A stretch of 64,000 nucleotides of DNA from Linum tenue (taxonomy: Eukaryota > Streptophyta > Magnoliopsida > Malpighiales > Linaceae). The translations under genes and the position numbers were made by a program. Where the stretch lies: positions 38,962,495 through 39,026,494 of the forward strand of contig CAMGYJ010000002.1 of NCBI GenBank assembly GCA_946122785.1, read 5' to 3'. Within the stretch, counting starts at the first letter, position 1; every line of letters begins with the position of its first letter. The notes beneath the pieces were generated by a model. The model did not search any database and was not told the DNA's origin. It saw nothing but the letters and a program-made list of their open reading frames with translations. Of the stretch, positions 34,379 through 47,024 are shown one piece after another.

Positions 34379-35847
34379 TGACTCGCTATGACACAACTCC
34401 TAACAATGGCCAAGTGTAACCAATGAAAGGGACTGCAGTATAGTGGCTCAAGTAATAAATATCGAATCCATGGGTCTCTAGAGTTACTATTACTCATCTT
34501 CAGTTCATTATCTTGTAAACTAGATTAAGATGGAAGAACTAAAACTACTCTAACAAACTACAGTTAAAGTTAATCTAATTACAGGTTGGGAACTCACTTA
34601 GGTATGATTCCCCCTAGCCACTAGCCAGATTAATGATTGATGATCTCTAACCTGTTTCAATTTCATTCACAATGCGGAGAATCCATGACTAGACCTTGAG
34701 TCTCGACTAAGAACAAGGCCCTCTTGAGTCAATTGCCTAGAGGGACGTATCCTTCTCTAGAACAACCGATCAAGGCGTTCTGAACTAGACTCCCTCTATC
34801 GAAAGAGGTTCTCAATCGATACAAAGCAGTGAATCAACCCTCGACTAAAGCAATTGATCCAATACTATCAATCTATGGTGCTCTATTGACCTAATCAGGT
34901 ATTCACTCTCATAGGATCAAAGCAGAATCAATAATCTTGACTAAAGCAAAATTTAATCATGAAGACGTGCATAGATTGAATATGAACTCAAGATTATCAA
35001 GTAGGAGTACTCATACAATCATCCAATCAAACAAACATAGCTAGGGTTCCTCAAAACCTAAGTGAAGGGAAGTTACTCCATAGAGAAGAGAGAGACTGCA
35101 GTAAGAATCTTCAGATGATCAGTCTTCAAGTCCGGGCTTGTTCCTCGAGCTTCCAAGGTGAATAAATCCTCCAGTTCCACTCCAAGAATGCCCTCAAATC
35201 ACCCTCTCTCTCTTTGGTTCGTCCCTTGGATGTTTGTGATCCAAAACCCAGCTCTCCCCTGCAAAAACGCACAAAACAGGCTTTTAGCAGCCTGCGTTCG
35301 CGACCCCCGGTCCAAATACACGGTCGGGTATCAACAAAAATGCTCTGGGTCACTCTTCTGGGCAAAAGGGAAAATACCCGGTTGGGTATTTTTGGTTCAC
35401 GACTGGGGGGCCTTCTGATGCTGCCAAAAAGCCCCTATCATATGGCCAAAATACCCGGTAGGGTATTATGGTCAGGTATTTTGCAGTTCCGGGTCCCCTA
35501 TCTTTGATTCTTCGTTTCTCCCTCGTTCAGACTCCAAATCAGGTGCTGTTTGATCCCAGACGCTCGTAGTCTTGTCCTATTTCTTCTCATGACAAGATTA
35601 CATGATTATATGGTCAAAACTGAGGTGGAAATCCATTCTTCTTCAAGTCATACCCGAGTTTCTTCCCCCGAGTCGCCAATTGATCTCCGATTGACTTGAA
35701 ACTTGCGCCTACGCTTCACTTTATGTGCTAGGACCTGAAATGTGACAAAGGAACACAAACTAGCGTAAAATAGGTCAAAGAATTGATAATGAAAGCTTAA
35801 ACGATCAAGAAACAAAGGGGAAAACATGTGCAAATATCGAGTCATCA
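34379..35847 (-). repeat. Type-2 LTR 'A', minus strand (copy 2)
   Basis: TGACTCGC...GTCATCA, flanked by CTATC and ATATC. U3 holds TACACGGTCGGGTA (35317), TACCCGGTTGGGTA (35375) and TACCCGGTAGGGTA (35452), relatives of the type-1 palindrome, with a weak TATA-like GCTAAAAGCC (35279-35288, minus). Confidence 0.8.
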
Positions 35848-35925
35848 ATATCATTAATTGTGGGCTTCTACAAATCATAACCATAGTCTATAACATCGAT
35901 GATCTAACAATCAATCATTAATACT

Positions 35926-37281
35926 TGCCTCGCTAAAACAAAACTCCTAACAATGGCCAAGTGTAACCAATGAAAGGGGCCGCAGTATAGTGGCACAAGT
36001 AATAAATATCGAATCCGTAATCCACGGGTCCCTAGAGTTACTATTACTCAGCTTAGGTTCATTATCTAGCAAACCAGATTAAAATAGAAGAACTATAACT
36101 ACTATAGCAAACTACAGTTAAAGTTAATCTAATTACAGGTTGGGAACTCACTTAGGTATGATCCCCCCAAGCCACTAGCCAGATTAATGGTTGATGACCT
36201 CTAACCTGTTTCAATTTCATTCACAACGCGGAGAATCCTTAACTAGACCTTGAATCTCGACTAAAGAAACAAGGCCCTCTTGAGTCGATTGCCTATAGGG
36301 ACGTATCCTTCTCTAGAAAAAGCAATCAAGGGGTTCTGAACTAGATTCCGTCTATTGAATGAGGTTCTCAATCCATACAAAGCAGTGAATCGACTCTCGA
36401 CTAAAGCAATCGGTCAAATACTATCAATCTATGGTGCTCTATATTGACCTAATAAGGTATTCGCTCTCATATCAAATCAGAATCAATAATCTCGACTAAA
36501 ACATAATTGAATCATGAAAACATGCATAAATTGAATATGAACTCAAGATTATCAAGTAGGAGTACTCATACAATCATCTAATTAAATAAACATGGCTAGG
36601 GTTCCTCAAAACCTAAGTGAAGGGAAGTTACTCCATAGAGAAAAGAGAGAATGCAGTAAGAATCTTCAGATGATCAGTCTTCAAGTCTGGGCTTGTTCTT
36701 CGAACTTCCAAGGCTCCAAAAACGCCCTCAAATCATCCTCTCACTCTTTGGTTCGTCCCTTGGGTGTTTGGGAACCAAAACCTAGCTCTCCCTCTCCAAA
36801 AATCACAAAACGACCTTTATACCCGCTGAAATTTGCACCCCTGACTTGCACGGCTGTTCAAATTGAGGTTTTGGCAGTGCAAACCTCCTGGAAAACTCGC
36901 ACGGCCGTGCACAATTTCCAGCATGCACTCCTAAGTTTCGTTGAGCTAGTTTGTACTCGTTTGACCTCCAATTCAGTTGTCGTTTGATCTCAGACACTCG
37001 TAGTCTCTTCCTATTCCTTATAATGACAAGTTTACATGATTCTTTGGTCACAAAATAAGGTAGAAATCCATTCTTATTTAGGTCATGCCGAGTTTCTTCC
37101 CCCCAAGTCGCCAATTGATCTCCGATTGACTTGAAACTTGCGCATATGCTTCACTTTACATGCTAGGACCTGAAATGTGACAAAGAAACACAATCTAGCA
37201 TAAAATAGGCCAAAGTATGATAAATACCAAGCTAATCAATAAAGGAATGAGGGGTAAACATGTGTAAATATGTAGTCATCA
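35926..37281 (-). repeat. Type-2 solo LTR 'B', minus strand (copy 2)
   Basis: 1356 bp, flanked by ATACT at 35921-35925 and 37282-37286. TATAAAGG on minus (36814-36821), then TTGCACGGCTGTTCAA (36846-36861) and GCACGGCCGTGC (36899-36910). Confidence 0.9.
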
Positions 37282-39120
37282 ATACTACTCAAGGTATAGA
37301 TGTTTGTTATTCCGTCTATACTCGTGTAACATCAATGAAGTTTAACCAGAGGATAAATTCTTATCAATCTAGGTAATACTAAGCACAATTCAAATATTAG
37401 CATCCAATAGATTCACAAGCATCAATGATAAAGAATCATTCATACTATATAAACATCAATGACCATCACATAAGAAACGAAACTTAAAAGCATCCATACA
37501 TAGGACATTGGCATCGAGATTTACATAGACAAACACAAGCATGAGGTAAATCATAGCATTCATTCTCATAACAATAAATAATTTCATATCTTCATATAAT
37601 CAATTTCGATTAGGCTACATAGAAGAGAAGGAAGGACCACGATTGATGATGACATAATCTCCTTAGCTGCAGAATCTCATAGGAAGACTACGCTATCACT
37701 CACGCAGAGTGTCCAAAAATTTGTGTGTTTGTGCAGCCTTAATAAGCTAATCAGTCATGCCATTTATTTATAGGGGAAGATCCCAGCCTTAAACGTCCTA
37801 AACAGACTGGGAAAGAGTCTCAGAAACATTGTGGTGTAAGTAGACTTCCCCCACAAGGGTTTGGTGGTGGTTGGAACTACCATTCTTATTTATCTTGGGT
37901 TGTGATCCTCTGACCTTGGACAACTCCTTGAAATTTGGGCACGTCTTGACGTATCATTTCCAGCGGCAGTTTGACCCATTGTTGGGACGCCGCTCGTTCT
38001 TTCTTCAACTTGGGCTGAGTCTTTCTCCTATGAATTTGTCTTCTGATTATATAGCAACTACAGGCAGAGTTCTCCGTCGTTGGACCTCTTTTTTCTCACA
38101 AAAGCTCCATATTTTTTTCTTGTATAGCTCCTTTGGTCCTCCATAGTTCTCCACTGATTGATGCAAACTTTTTTAGGTTTCTTTGTACCTTTAATACCAT
38201 AAAAAATATACATAGAAGGCATCAAAGAGTACAATAACATAACCTAGGTCTATTAAAGGCTCATTGATCAAATAATTATGTGTTGCTCTCCCCCATTCAG
38301 AATTTATCATCCAAAGTGTGTTGAGCATCCATACTCAAGCGTCCGAAAAGAACTAGTCAATTGTTGGTGTGGGGAGAATGAGTCACCACCTGACCATCTT
38401 TGGCTTGCTTGAAGTATTCATTATATTATACACCATTCATGATTCGGTCGAATATGGTAGGGGAAACCAATATCGCCTTGTGAAGGCCCTAGTCATGTGT
38501 TGGATTCAAGGTGAAATAATCTTACATCAAGCGCTTGTGACTGTCTTCCTTGGTACGTCTTACTAATTTGTAATAATAAATAATGAGGAGATGATGTAGC
38601 ACTCATTCTAACAAACACGCTCAAGCTGACACTCACACTCTGATTGATTATCAGTAGCTTCCTTCTGCCTCTTGTAGCTTCTCTTTGCCTCTCATTAGCT
38701 TCTCTACTAGGGGAATCCATTAAGCAGATAGAGTTGTATTTGGGTAGAGAAGTGTTGAAGGTTGAATAGACTTTTCAAGACTAAAGGTTGAATGGTGGAT
38801 GAGTAGAATGACCAAACTTGAGGATTCATTTGTAGAAACACAAAGTTAGATGAATAATTGATGACACAACTCATTCTTATTAAAATTTGATGATCAGGAC
38901 GCAACTCATTATGGTTAAACTTGGATGAGCAGTTTGATGACCAAATTATTGCATTTTCGTCAATGATGACAACATATTGAATGGGATTTCTTTTTGTCGA
39001 AATAAAAAATTATATTATATATTCATCTTAATTAATTATTACTAAATGTATCAAAATCTTAAACAAATTATCTTGATACAATGATGAATTCTACAATAAA
39101 CTAGATTGTGTAGAAAAACT
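37282..39120. other. Intergenic stretch, no gene recognised (copy 2)
   Basis: Repeat of 4828-6669 with only a few differences, such as one base lost at about 37989. Nothing coding is supported. Confidence 0.6.
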
Positions 39121-39229
39121 AAAATTGAGGGATTTGTCAGTTTGGCTCTTCTCATTGGAGCAAAACCTTTTTGTTGGAAGTGGAATGCTAACTCTAGCAC
39201 CCATTTTAGCACTTTGGCTCTAAACTATC

Positions 39230-40310
39230 ATGGATAAGTTTAAGTCGTCGACTGGCGAGGGCATCACTTGGGCGCAACTGTTTTATGTTGCGCCTGAGAA
39301 TCGTCTTAAATTCCGTCCTCCAGAGAAAGTGAAGGATGGGTATCGTCTTCCGAAGGAGGTCAAGGAGAAAGGTGTCAAGAGGTGAAAAGATTTGTTGATT
39401 GGTCAGTTCGTTGGAACTTGACCAAAGATCCCTGCTCTTCAAACATGGGTGAACAGGTTATGGGGAAGAGATGGTCTCGTTCGTGTATCTAAGTTTGAAC
39501 CGAAGCTTATCGTATTTCAATTCCTTTGCCAGCTTCGTGTAACTGGGTGTTCCAATCGGGTCGTGACATCATCTGAGAAATCTAATTTTCTTCAGGAAAT
39601 GGCATTAAGGGATTCAGCCGTTGTCCCCGAAGGTGGAAACGCTACCGATCTGGGTCAAGATATGGGGGTTGCCTCTGGAATATGTAGCATTGGATGGTTT
39701 GGAGTGGGTTACGAGTACAATTGGTCGCCCTTTATGGATGGATCACAAGACTGGAATGGGGGGTCAGTTGGGTTTCTCTAGAGCATGTATTGAATTGAAG
39801 GCGGATTTTGGGTTTCCATCCAAAATCAAATTCTATCCGGACGGTGATCCAAGTTTTGAAGTGGCTGTGGTGTATAGCAATTTGCCGCCAGTGTGTGCGA
39901 AGTGTGGTATTTTTGGTCATAATTTTGGTTCTAGTCTGAAGAGGGTATGGATCCCTAAGAAGAATTCAGGTACAGATTCGATAGTTGTGTCCCAGGCTAT
40001 TGAAAACTCAGAAGAGGAAGTCTTGGATCAGCCTCACATAGAGGAGGTGTTTTGCGATGTTTTAACTGATGAGGTACAGGTTGTGGTGGAACTTGAAAGC
40101 GAGAAAGAGGTTGCTCAATCTATCCCAAATCAAGTAGGGAGTCCTACTTTTGAGTTTTGCTCAGGTGGTCAGAGGGTCACCATCTGCTGGGAGCCTTGTG
40201 GCAGCTGAGCAAACGGCTAAATCAGATGAGTCATCATCTTGTAAAGATGGGAGCTCTCGGGTTCAGTCTCCTCAGGGAGGGAATGAGAGACAACTTTCCA
40301 CTGTCAGCTA
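39230..40310 (+). pseudogene. LINE-1 ORF1 (copy 2), frameshifted
   Basis: Same protein as 6777-7858. ATG at 39230. A missing G at about 39384 shifts the frame early. The block 39621-40208 is open for 195 codons through PIWVKIWGLPLEY, the zinc-knuckle start CAKCGIFGHNF and the acidic tail, until an extra T at about 40156. Each copy is intact where the other is broken, which argues that at least some of these indels are consensus errors. The product would be the RNA-binding partner of ORF2. Confidence 0.75.
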
Positions 40311-40435
40311 GGATATCCAGACTCCTATGGTGGACAGAGGAAAGAAAATATGGGTGAAAGATCCTCAAGATCCATTTCAAGTGGTGAAGAAAGGAGGAAA
40401 GGAGGAAAGGGTGGAAAGGGTAGGAAGAAGAAGAA

Positions 40436-42279
40436 ATGAGAATTCTCATGTGGAATGCTAGAGGATTTATAGCTGATAGTAAGTATTTTGATTTACTTAG
40501 AAAGATAAATAAATAAAATCTTAGTATAATAGCTATACTTGAGCCTAGAATTAGAAGAAAGTAAGAGAAGAAGCTTGTGAATAAGAGGTTTTTGGATTGG
40601 GAAAATGAGATTACTTACAACTCTGTCAGTTTAGGAAAAATTTGGTTGATTTGGAGAAAGGACATACCCCTGAGAATTCTGCACTCTACTGATCAGTTCA
40701 TTCATGTTCTTATTAGCTCTGCTATACCTTTCTTAGTGACATTTGTGTATGCATCAAATGAAGACAGGGATAGAAGAAGATTGTTTGAGGATATTAAGAA
40801 GCTTAGAATTCGAGGTAATCCTTGGATGATTTTGGGAGATTTCAATGTAATCCGATCTTCTTCTAAAGCATCAAATACTCCACATTACAACACTAGTATG
40901 AAGGATTTTGAGAGTTGAATCCTGGAGTTAGAGTTAGAAGATCATCAAGCTACGAGTCCATGGTTCACTTGGCTAAACAAGCAAGATGCTCGCCCAATAG
41001 CGAAAAAACTTGATAGAATGTTGGTGAACTTTGAATGGATGGATAAGATGGTGGAAAGTTCAGTTCACTTTCATAAGCCATGTATTTCAGATCATTGTCC
41101 AAGCTTGGTAGATACAGAGGCTGCAAAGCAGTCATTGCCAAAGTCGTTTAAATTCTTTCATTTTGGATCAACCACCCGAAGTTTGATGAGTTGCTTAGGA
41201 AAGCTTGGGATAGTAGGGTGTCAGGGACGCCAATGATAAAAGTTCATAAGAAACTGCGAATTCTTAAGAAGTTTCTAAAAGAATTAAATCATGAAGAATT
41301 CTTGGATATAAGGGAGAGGGTGAAAACAAAGGAGGCTGAACTTGATTCTATACAGCAGGAAGCACTATCCAATCCTACTAATGAAGTGTTTAAGCAAGAA
41401 TCTGTGATTTCAAGGGAGTTGCATGAGTTGCTCCCGGCTGAAGAATCTTTCCTAAGGCATAAGACTAGGGATCTCTAGCTTAAGGGGGAGACTCAAACAC
41501 TCCATATTTTCACATATATCTGAAATCCAGACAAAGGAGGAATACGATAACTATGCTCAAGAATGAGGAGGGATGTAAGGTCACTGACTTAAAAGATCTG
41601 GGAGATATAGCTGAAGGATTTTATAAACGATTACTGGAAAGAAAGGATCCTGATGTGATAGAAGAATCAGATGGGTTTTACTCTGAGCTATTAAGGAAGA
41701 CTATATCCAATGAAGAAGGACTATGTGCTCCTGTTACAGAGGATAAGGTGATGAGTGTGGTTTTTGCAATGAATGGAGATAAAAGTCCAGGACCAGATGG
41801 TTACTCGGCAACATTCTTTCAACATGCTTGGCCTGTTGTAGGGGTAGAGGTAATGTTTGCTATCCAAACTTGCTTTTATGACAGTAAAATGCCTAGGGAA
41901 GTGAATGCTACAATTTTAGCTCTTGTTCCTAAGGTCCACGAACTATGATGAAATGAGATTTTTCAGACCTATTTCCTGTTGCAATACTATCTACAAAGTT
42001 ATAGTCAAAATTATTGCAAATAGGCTTAGGATTCATCTGCCTCATCTTATTAGCTTGAACCAAACAGCTTTCATAAAGGGGAGATCTATTGGAGATAATA
42101 TTTTTCTAGATCATGAACTTGTTCACAAGTATGCTCATAAAAATGTTTCTCCTAGATGTGCACTCAAAATAGATTTAATGAAACCCTTTGATTCAGTTGA
42201 TTGGCTTTTCATTTTCAAAGTGTTGAAGAATATGGGGTTTCCAGATCTGTTCATTAGTTGGATAAAGATGTGTGTGAGT
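40436..42279 (+). pseudogene. LINE-1 ORF2: endonuclease and N-terminal half of RT (copy 2)
   Basis: ATG at 40436. Endonuclease motifs WNARG, LEPR, GDFN and SDH; RT motifs KSPGPDGY, RPISCCNTIYKVI, TAFIKGRSIGDN and IDLMKPFDSVDW. The stretch 41923-42282 is open here whereas copy 1 has lost an A at about 9557. Stops after RKINK, IRRK and MKDFES are shared by both copies and so are real decay. The frame ends IKMCVS at the LTR and resumes with PILSVGLNGG after the far target duplication. Confidence 0.85.
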
Positions 42280-43643
42280 TGATAGACCGAATATTACACA
42301 TAGTTTCACCCCTATTCTGAAGGCGTTTGTGATGTGGAATCTCGTGTTTTAAGCCGATTTCACGCTAGGTTGTGTGTTTATGTCATATTTCAGGACCCGG
42401 CATTGGAATCGAGGCGGAGACACGAGTTATGGGTCGAAAGGAGCGAAGTTGGGAAGAAGGAGGCTGGAGAACCAAAATACCCGGCCAAAGGCAGAAATAC
42501 CCGACCGGGTATTTTCTGGCCATGGTCGGGTATTATTCCTTTGGGCGCCCCGTGAGAAACAGAGGGGGGCCCGGGCAAAAGGGTAGAAATCCCCGGTCGG
42601 GGATTATTGGAAGAGACCGGGGATTTTCCCCTGGCATGAAACGCGCGTTTTGAATATACCCGGTCGAAATCCAAAATACCCGACCGGGTATTTCGACCGG
42701 GTATCGCGATCTGGCAGCTGATAAAAGGAAGAAGAAGGCCAACATTGAAAGGTTCCGAGTTTTTGAGAGAGAAATCGATTCCTAGAGAGAGAAAGCGACG
42801 AACCAGAGTTCCCAAGTGCCATAGCTTGATCTTCATCACCATTGGAGCCCGGCTTGAGCTTGGAGAAGTGCCGATTAAACGTCCAGGAGCAGAAATCCAT
42901 CTTCACAGTATGATTTCCGCGTCTGAATCTGCTTTTGCTTCTTTCTCTATGGAGTAGTTCCCCCATTCATCTGGGTATGGGGAACCCTAGATTTGTATGC
43001 TAGGTCTAATTGTATGAACCCAAGTACAGAGTTTGTGAATTGATTATATTCGATTGAGGTTTGAATGATTGAATGACTTGAATCCTGATCAAATTCCTGT
43101 TGTTTCTGCTTTGACCTAGAATGAGAATATCTGCCTAGGTTGATAGAGTATCCTTAATCGAAAGTGGCGAATTGGTGACTTTAGTCGAGGAGCCAATTCG
43201 CTATTATGTACCGAATTCCATTCGGTAGTGGAGGTTTGGTTCGTTAGGGCTTCAATCTGTTTACTCCGGTGGAGGTTAGTCGCCCACTAGAGACTCAGAT
43301 TGAGAGGGTCTGGAGACCTTTAGTCGAGACTTCAGGCTATTTAAGAACCTTCAGCAGTATAGCTTTCATAAAAACTGAACTTGGTAAATTGCAATCCGAC
43401 TTAACTGCAGTCTAGGGGGAACCATATCCGGGTGACCTCTCTTGACTTGAACAACCGTTAAACTTGCTTTGTGTTTTTGTTTGTTTGAATTTGCACTAAA
43501 AGTTCACTGCTAGATAACGAGATTTCACCGAGTAGTCATCACATCTAGGACCCGGGTTGACAATAAAACCCAAACCCGCTATACTACGCTTTAGGAAGTG
43601 GTTACACTTGGCCATTTTCTAGAGTGACAGTAGGAGTGAGTCA
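42280..43643 (+). repeat. 5' LTR of element A (copy 2)
   Basis: TGATAGACC...GAGTCA. U3 palindromes at 42498-42511, 42589-42604 (variant) and 42677-42690, TATA-like TGATAAAAGG at 42719-42728, then a GA-rich leader. Confidence 0.95.
42498..42728 (+). promoter_or_regulatory. U3 palindrome array and TATA-like box of element A LTR (copy 2)
   Basis: Two perfect TACCCGACCGGGTA sites 179 bp apart with ATCCCCGGTCGGGGAT midway, giving ~90-bp phasing. Extra half sites CGACCGGGTA at 42694 and TACCCGGTCG at about 42657. TGATAAAAGG follows 28 bp after the last full site. Dyad symmetry suits binding of a dimeric protein; that role is inferred. Confidence 0.65.
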
Positions 43644-43649
43644 AGTTTT

Positions 43650-43667
43650 TGGCGCCGTTGCCGGGGA
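43650..43667 (+). other. Primer binding site of element A, tRNA-Asp type (copy 2)
   Basis: TGGCGCCGTTGCCGGGGA, complementary to the 3' end of plant tRNA-Asp, six bases after the LTR. Confidence 0.92.
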
Positions 43668-43791
43668 CGGCTAGGTTGTTGAAGAAAAGTGATTTCTATT
43701 ACTTTAGCATTTTCATTTTCGCATTGAGTGTTTCTTCTTTCCCACTTGTGCCTTCACGGGTTTGCATTGCTTGATTGTGTGCAGATAGTGC

Positions 43792-46248
43792 ATGACCCGT
43801 AGCCAGTCGGGAGGTTTACTGCCGTTGGATCCAGAGATTGAACGCACCAGCCGCCAACTTAGGAGACAACAGCGAGCTAGACTGGCTACGGAAGCGCGCA
43901 GAGACGGCCAATTGAGCAGCGAGTCCGAGGACGAGTACGAGATGGAAGGCGATCACAACCCACCTCCGGAGAACCAGTTCCTGGGGAACGACCCCAATCC
44001 CCAGGAAGCTGGGGTCCATCATCATCCACCACCACCGGGTCCCACCTTGGAGTACTACTACACTCCACGGATTGCTGACATCCGCCCGGTCATCCTCTAT
44101 CCGCCAATTCCAGCAAACAACTTCGAGATCAAGCCATGATGGATTCAACTCATTACATCCTCTATCCAGTTCCATGGCTTAAAGGATGAGGAGGCCCGGG
44201 CACATCTTTCCCGTTTTCTGCAGCTGACAAACGGGTTCAAGCTGAACGGTGTTCCGGATGACGCAATCCGCCTTCACCTCTTCCCCCATTCTCTGGCGGG
44301 GAATGCTAAGAGGTGGTTGGAGACCCAGCCCCTACTGTCCATCACTTCTTGGGACGATCTGGCTGACAAGTTCATGCACAGGTACTATCCGGCATCGAAG
44401 ACCACAGAGATTCAGTGGGAGATCACTCACTTCCGCCAAGAGCCAGATGAGTCCCTTCGTGATGCACGGGAGCGGTACATGGGATATTTTTGGAAGTGCC
44501 CCCATCATGGCTTCAGTGATGCATTCACAGTGGGGAACTTCTACAGTGCCCTCACCCCCGACAGCCAGAGGGTGATCGAGTCTCTATGCCCAGGAGGGGA
44601 TATTCTCACTAAGACTCCACCCGAGCTGAACCAGATGATCAGTACCTTGGCTGCCCGAGATCACTTTTGGGGGCAGAGAAGCAGAGGCAGACAGTCCCGA
44701 GACCGTGGTGTGCACTCTGTGGAGGCCAGGTCCGGGTTAGAGCAGCAGGTGGCTGAGTTGGTGCAGACATTAAAGCAGCCCAACAGCCTCCTTCCGGACC
44801 GAGGTGTAGCTACGCCTCCAGTAGCTCAGTGTTAGTGGTGTGAGAGCCCGAACCACCTGGTGGAGGATTGTCAGTCTATGAGGGAGTCCTCTACTCCCCA
44901 AGAGTAGGTGGACTTCATCGCCAATGCTCGGCGCCTGGACCCATACAGCAATACCTACAATGAGGGATGGCGCCAGCATCCTAACTTTGCCTGGAGCAGC
45001 AACACCAACAAACCACCTGGTTTCCCAGCACCAGCAGGTGGTTTTCCGCAGAGGCAGCCCTTCCAGGTTAGGCAGGGGCCCCCACCACAGCAGCAGCCCT
45101 ACCAGCCTAGGCAGGGGCAGCCATTCCAGCAGCCCCAGCGCCAGTATGCCCAGCCTCCAGCAGCCGTAGCTCCAGATACTCAGATGGCTGATCTGAAGAA
45201 TATTTTGCAGGCATTCATGACCACCAGTCAGGCGAACTTCACGAGGATGGATCAGAACATAGCCTCACTGGAGGCAGGCAAGAGAAAGCAAGGTGCCATT
45301 CTGCAGGATCTCCAGCATCAGATTGGGAGCTTAGCTCGCCAGAACACTACCAGGGCACCGGGGACTCTGCCTGCCACCACTGTTCCCAATCCTCGTGACC
45401 CTCAAGAGCAGCTGGACGCCATCACCACCAGGAGTGGCAAGACCATATCTGCTGCTCCTGCCCAGCCCAGGCGAGACGAACCACTCCCTGCTTCAACACC
45501 TCCAGCTGATGCTGCAGAAGTGGGGGAAGGCAGCGCAGCACCTGCTCCCAAGCCACAACCTGTGGTTAAGGAGCATACACCCCAGCTGCCCTTCCCCACT
45601 CGACTTCATAAAGACAAGCTGGAGACAGAGTTTGCCAAGTTCATGGCAATGTTGAAGCAGGTCAACATCAGCATGCCGTTCGTGGAGGCACTGTCGAAGA
45701 TGCCCAAGTATGCCAAGTTTATGAAAGACCTCCTCACCAACAAGAAGAAACTTGGGGTTCTTTCGACAGTGATGCTCAGCGAGGAGTGTTCTGCTATCCT
45801 GCAGAACAAGCTGCCCGAGAAGCGCAAAGACCCAGGGAGTTTCACTATCCCTCTTGTTATTGGCAGCATGCATGTAGGAAAGTCCTTGGCGGACCTAGGC
45901 GCTAGCATAAATGTCATGCCCTATAAATTGTTTAAGAAGCTAGACCTAGGTGAACCTAGAGCTACTAGGATGAGCATTCAGTTAGCTGATCGTTCTATCG
46001 TGCATCCTAGGGGTATCATTGAGGACTTGCTTGTTAATGTAGGTGCATTCACATATCCTGTTGATTTTGTTATTTTGGATATAAATGAGGATGTGGATGT
46101 GCCTTTGATTTTGGGTAGACCATTTCTCGCCACCGCCAAGGCGCTTATTGATGTGCATAGTGGTAAATTGATCTTGCGTGCTGGTGATGAACATGCTACT
46201 TTTTCTGTGTCTGACAATGGGAAACATTCTCATTTCATGATGACATAG
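43792..46248 (+). pseudogene. Gag-protease of element A (copy 2), three in-frame stops
   Basis: Gag forms the particle and packages RNA; the protease processes the polyprotein. One continuous frame from ATG 43792 to 46248. An acidic N-terminus is followed by the Gag core (about residues 130-220; AKRWLETQP, FHGLKDEEARAHL), a CCHC knuckle (C-x2-C-x4-H-x4-C, residues 347-360), a Gln/Pro-rich linker and the protease with ADLGASINVMP (Asp at about residue 701). Stops: TGA 44137-44139 (Cys codon in element D), TAG 44833-44835 inside the knuckle, TAG 44905-44907; both TAGs are CAG in copy 1. A base lost at about 46236 ends the frame early (KHSHFMMT). About 150 bp of leader separate it from the LTR. 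Confidence 0.88.
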
Positions 46249-47024
46249 ATTACTGTGATGTGCTTACCGATTTTGAGACCTCACTCGCCATCACGAGTGC
46301 GGGTACTGATGATGCTCTTGAGCATTGTATTTTGCTAGGTGAGCAGGCATCGCAGCTGGCGGAGCAGTTGGCCGCACTGGAGAGTGGCCCCTTCTTGGAG
46401 GGCGACAGGCTGTTTAAACCGATCTCATCCTCCGCCCGCATCACTACCTCCTTGGAGGAACCACCAGAGCTGGAGCTTAAGCCCCTCCCTCCTCATTTGG
46501 AGTATGCATTTCTCCGGGAGGGGAATAAGCTGCCAGTCATCATCAGCTCGACCCTCACACCCGAGCAGAAGACCAGACTGGTGGCCTTGCTGAAGCAGTA
46601 CGAGCGAGCTTTAGCATGGAAGATCACAGATATCCGGGGGATCAGCCCCTCCTTTTGCTCCCACCGGATACTGCTGGAGGATGAGATGCGGCCAGTGAGA
46701 CAGCCGCAGAGAAGACTGACACCGAACCTGGAGGCTGTGTTTCGGGCAGAGATCGTGAAGCTGATGGACGCGGGGATCATCTTCGCCATTTCTGACAGCG
46801 AGTGGGTCAGTCCAACCCAGGTGGTGCCCAAAAAGGGTGGGATGACCGTGGTGCCTAACGAGAAGAACGAGCTCATCCCGATGCGCACAGTGACTGGGTA
46901 CCGTGTGTGCATCGACTATCGGCGTCTCAACGACGCCACTCGGAAGGACCACTTCCCGCTGCCGTTCATTGATCAGATGCTGGAGAGGTTGGCGGGGCAC
47001 GAGTTCTACTGCTTCTTGGATGGG
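46249..47024 (+). pseudogene. Truncated RT of element A (copy 2): fingers only
   Basis: Open from 46260. Holds the pol linker (LLKQYERALAWKITDIRGIS), the RT entry motif (VSPTQVVPKKGG), the conserved CIDYRRLNDATRKDHFPLPF block and FYCFLDG at about 47005-47025. In intact Ty3/gypsy RTs the palm with the (F/Y)xDD catalytic pair and the connection follow. Here the next codons, in a different frame, are RNase H. By comparison with the family roughly 0.7-0.8 kb is missing. A small frame change lies near 46645. It cannot encode a working RT. Confidence 0.88.

Larger units (their letters stand above)
39121..42279 (+). mobile_element. 5' half of LINE-1 (copy 2), host of element A
   Basis: Together with 54647-56248 this forms one LINE of about 4.7 kb, ending in a short poly(A). 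The 5' limit is approximate and no target duplication was found. TGAGT at 42275-42279 is the left target duplication of element A. Confidence 0.85.
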
